From positions 86,504,893 through 86,568,892 of the forward strand of contig CM077594.1 in assembly GCA_039654915.1 (NCBI GenBank): 64,000 nucleotides of DNA, given 5' to 3'. The position numbers and the translations under genes were made by a program. Shown piece by piece: positions 60,506 through 64,000 of this stretch. The notes under the pieces were generated by a model. That model ran no database searches, had not been told where the DNA came from, and saw nothing but the letters and a program-made list of their open reading frames with translations. Position 1 is the first letter of the stretch, and the number at the start of each line of letters is the position of its first letter. This DNA is from Aquilaria yunnanensis (lineage: Eukaryota > Streptophyta > Magnoliopsida > Malvales > Thymelaeaceae).

Positions 60506-60963
60506 GGGAAAATTACAAAAACTCCCTGTGGTTTGGTCTAATCTACACTTTATCTGTTTATTTTAAAAAACCTACACTTTACCTCCTATTTGCTTTACTT
60601 TATAGTGTCCAACAACTTATAAAACCTTAATTTAAATTGTCTAATAATAATGTTCCAGTAATTTCAAGATTTTTGCTATTTTTTCATAGCTAACAGACCT
60701 TTAAAAAATATTGATATGTATTTACATGAAAAAAAATACATTTACAGAAAGGAAAAATTGATAATTTAAAATATCTATTAACTATAAAAAAATATTAAAA
60801 AGATTGAAATTATATGAAGATGAATATCGTATAGTTTAGATACAATTTTAGAAGTTGTTATTAAATGGTGTAAAAAATACAGAAAAAAAAAGTGTTGATT
60901 TCTAAAAATAAGGGAGTAAACTGTAGATTAAAGCATATCTCAAGGGGATAATTATAATTTCCC
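60506..60963. mobile_element. Mutator-type MITE with perfect 9-bp target duplication
   Basis: ATTTTTTCA flanks both sides (60497-60505 and 60964-60972). Termini are inverted repeats of about 70 bp: left GGGAAAATTACAAAAACTCC, right on minus GGGAAATTATAATTATCCCC, both followed by TTGAG- or GTGG-type words, TTTAATCTACA and CTTATTTTTA or relatives. 458 bp, no coding content. A 9-bp duplication with long TIRs is diagnostic of the Mutator superfamily. Confidence 0.9.
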
Positions 60964-60972
60964 ATTTTTTCA

Positions 60973-61356
60973 TCGTACTTATACAGTTAAAATTTTTCGA
61001 ACTACCACTTTTGTTAGTCAAACTTTTTTTCAAATTTTTACATTGTACATGAACAGTTTGTCTGCCGCAGATTATGGAGGATCGATATCCTTTCGACAAG
61101 TTCTATGCATCAAATACTTTAATAACAAAGGCACTAATGGTTAGCTAACAAACGGTGCAGTATTAAGCTGGCTGCATAATTTATTTGACATCTTTTGGAC
61201 CATTATTTTGTTCAAGTTTTTCTTCCATTTTTTCTATTCCAATGGCCGACACTAGGAAACGTGTCAGCCTAATGCCTATGCTCATACCTATATATAAGAG
61301 GCCGAGCCAGGAGCTCTTTCTTCATTGATGTTTCTCAAAATAAAAATAAAAAAAAC
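60973..61356 (+). promoter_or_regulatory. XTH promoter with TATA box
   Basis: CCTATATATAAGAGGCC spans 61288-61304, with TATATATAAG as the TATA box. About 30 bp downstream transcription should start near 61325, leaving a short leader before the ATG at 61357. An ATG at 61325-61327 lies in another frame at or before the expected start site. The MITE at 60506 ends about 325 bp upstream of the box. Confidence 0.75.
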
Positions 61357-62530
61357 ATGGATTTCTCTCTTTGGACTCTCTGCTTATGCTTTCTGGGTCT
61401 GGTTACCGGAGGTCTCGCCGCCCAACCAAGAAGGCCCGTCGATGTGCCCTTCGGCCGCAACTACGTGCCCACCTGGGCTTTCGACCACATCAACTACATC
61501 AATGGCGGAAATGAGATTCAGCTCAAGTTAGACAAGTACACAGGTAACTAAGATTTTCCCAGAAAGTTGGGAGCCTGCCCAACCAATGTTTGCTCTTTAG
61601 GACCCATTTGTGTCATTTTTTCTGAACTTTTGGTTGGTGTACAATGAAGGGACTGGCTTTCAATCTAAGGGCTCCTACTTGTTTGGGCACTTCAGCATGC
61701 ACATCAAGATGGTCCCTGGGGATTCTGCTGGGACAGTCACTGCTTTCTATGTAACTTGTTCAAGAACAAGCAGTCCATTTCATGGTTTTGCTTTGTTTAT
61801 TTCTTCCATTTGAAAGTTTATTTATTTTTTCTTTTATCATTTGGTTTGATGGTTTCTGCAGTTATCTTCTCAAAACTCAGAGCACGACGAGATCGATTTC
61901 GAGTTCTTGGGGAACCGATCAGGGCAGCCATACATTCTGCAGACAAATGTCTTCACCGGAGGAAAAGGCGACAGGGAGCAAAGAATCTACTTATGGTTTG
62001 ATCCCACCAAGGACTACCACACCTACTCTGTCCTCTGGAACATGTACCTGCTTGTGTAAGTATCAAAACCCAGGACCAATGACCGAAGCATCTCACAAAG
62101 TTAAGGCACTAACAGTGCAATTTTTCCCAGGTTCGCCGTTGATGATGTGCCGATCAGAGTGTTCAAGAACTGCAAAGACTTGGGGGTCAGATTTCCTTTC
62201 AACCAGCCAATGAAGCTGTACTCGAGCCTGTGGAACGCCGACGACTGGGCGACGAGAGGTGGCCTGGAGAAGACGGACTGGTCCAAGGCTCCATTTATAG
62301 CCTCCTACAGAGGGTTCCACATTGATGGGTGCGAAGTCTCGGTGCAGGCTAAGTTCTGCGAGACACAGGGCAAGCGTTGGTGGGATCAGAAGGAGTTCCA
62401 GGACCTTGATGCTCTGCAGTACCGCCGGCTCAGATGGGTCCGCCAGAAGTATACTATCTACAACTACTGCACTGACCGGAAACGCTTCCCCACCGTTGCC
62501 CCCGAGTGCAAGCGGGATCGGGACATCTAA
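61357..62530 (+). CDS. XTH: Xyloglucan endotransglucosylase/hydrolase (4 exons)
   Basis: Exons 61357-61543, 61650-61750, 61862-62055 and 62131-62530, all GT..AG and in phase, 882 nt, 293 residues. A signal peptide ([22 protein letters not shown]) sends it to the cell wall. The GH16 active-site motif [11 protein letters not shown] is at 104-114 with nucleophile and acid/base Glu106 and Glu110, followed at once by the N-glycosylation sequon NRS. The C-terminal XET domain carries the conserved Cys residues and ends CKRDRDI. The enzyme cuts and rejoins xyloglucan chains during wall loosening and growth. Overall it is closest, from memory, to the XTH6/XTH7 type. NMYLLVFAVDD differs from the common NMYQIVFFVDD, across the exon 3/4 join. 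No lesion; probably functional. Confidence 0.95.
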
Positions 62531-63577
62531 GAACCTGAAAATACTTCCTTCTTATATTTACGTGAGTGCCATGATTACATGTTTGTTGTGTATCCAACTT
62601 GAAATTCAGATTTCCTGGTCTGTATGAAAAACAAAAAAAGTGAAATTGAACTTCCCATTCAATTAAATGGTTATCAAGATCCTGCTTGAATGGACCAGGA
62701 TCACCAACCATCACATAATCGCAAATTTAAATGCAACATGTGGTGACAATGCAATGAATGCATAGAAAGGAGGGTAATTTGCAGAACTTAGCTTAAGAGC
62801 ATCTTCACAGTCCCACAGGCAACAAAGTGGCAAATGCACGTGACCAGGCGACAGTAACCAGGTATCAAAGCTGCGTCCACAACTGTCCATGAAGTCAAAA
62901 TCAAGATTTGCTGGTGGAGCCAGCCAACTGAGGGCATTACCTGGGGAAGTGTTTACTTCAAATCTCTTATTTCTGAAATCTGCTGCCTGATGCCAAGAAG
63001 AAAATAATGGATATAAATTGCACATGCATTTGAAAAGTCATGTAGGAAGGAGAGGTAACAGAGGAAACATGTGCATATGAAAAGTGCTTACCTTCCACTT
63101 TAACATATTTTATCTTCAGCGCCTGACAAGAACATTAAGGAACAACACGTGAGTTGCATAAATAGAATCATACAGATTACAGACACACACACACAACACA
63201 CAAAACATTTGTGGTGCTCATTCCATCGTATCACCATTTTGGTAACTAAAAAAATGGCCGCAGCAACTATACAGTCCAGATGCAGATGTGAATTAAAAAA
63301 ACGCGGGAACAAAAAAAACATAAAGAGGAAAGGCCCAAAAAGGAGGTCCCAGTAGCCATATTCAAGATCCAGATGCGTTTGTGAATAAGTAGCAGTAACA
63401 TTCAAGAAACTAAAAATACTTGTACCCCTTTCAGCATTGAAAATTAACTGTTGAAATTGAGATTTTATTGCATAAAGAGGCCATAGAGCTCCAAATTACA
63501 ATTATCCAGTATGTGTGCTTGATAAATGAATAGATCCTAAAACCAAAAACAAGAAGCCAAAAATTGACTGTACGTAC
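62531..63577. other. XTH 3' flank and intergenic DNA
   Basis: The first 150 bp or so is probably XTH 3' UTR. On the minus strand, splice-like borders frame short segments near 63093-63125 and 62945-62990, but the joined frame stops within a few codons, so I do not call a gene. A (CA)n tract lies at 63183-63205. Confidence 0.45.

Positions 63578-64000
<423 letters not shown>

Noticed and set aside
62711..63130. Minus-strand segments bordered by splice-like AG and GT sites between XTH and the GAPA pseudogene
   Set aside because: The joined frame stops almost at once in the second segment, and no further exons with coding character were found.

Overview
This window is nuclear DNA from a flowering plant, most likely a dicot. 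It has spliced genes with GT..AG introns, AT-rich intergenic DNA and plant-specific families: an S-adenosylmethionine decarboxylase with its conserved upstream peptide, a P-class PPR protein, a xyloglucan endotransglucosylase/hydrolase and chloroplast GAPDH-A relics. No species can be named from the sequence. There is no bacterial-type operon, CRISPR array or convincing tRNA/rRNA gene. Repeats and decayed transposons make up most of the window.

Genes, left to right: a three-exon coiled-coil protein of unknown function (minus, 2600-5141); AdoMetDC/SAMDC (20557-21672) with a tiny uORF and a spliced 53-residue uORF in its leader; an intronless PPR gene (29850-31625); a nine-coding-exon OTU-type deubiquitinase (43172-45313); a four-exon XTH (61357-62530) with a clear TATA box; and a broken GAPA pseudogene running off the right edge (minus, 63578-64000). 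These genes do not form a pathway; they are independent genes separated by repeat blocks.

Mobile DNA: a complete but decayed Ty1/copia element with a perfect 5-bp target duplication (11474-18301); four non-autonomous hAT elements, two with perfect 8-bp target duplications, one of which carries what looks like a captured two-exon gene fragment; a 458-bp Mutator-type element with a perfect 9-bp target duplication; two relatives of a long-TIR Mutator-like family about 33 kb apart with different centres; another long-TIR element next to a virus copy; several Stowaway-like and fold-back MITEs; and a remnant resembling a Ty3/gypsy LTR end at the left.

The largest single insertion is an approximately unit-length endogenous pararetrovirus (46202-53609, florendovirus-like by gene order). 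It has a tRNA-Met-type primer site, movement, coat, reverse transcriptase/RNase H and second-ORF regions, and a TATA promoter, all broken by many stops and frameshifts. Its ends share a roughly 48-bp direct repeat, as expected if a circular genome was integrated with slight terminal redundancy. I did not find a wholly new biological system. The least explained items are the captured exons in the hAT element, the interspersed minisatellite families at 36.3 and 40.4-41.0 kb, and an isolated exon-like segment at 56.65 kb.
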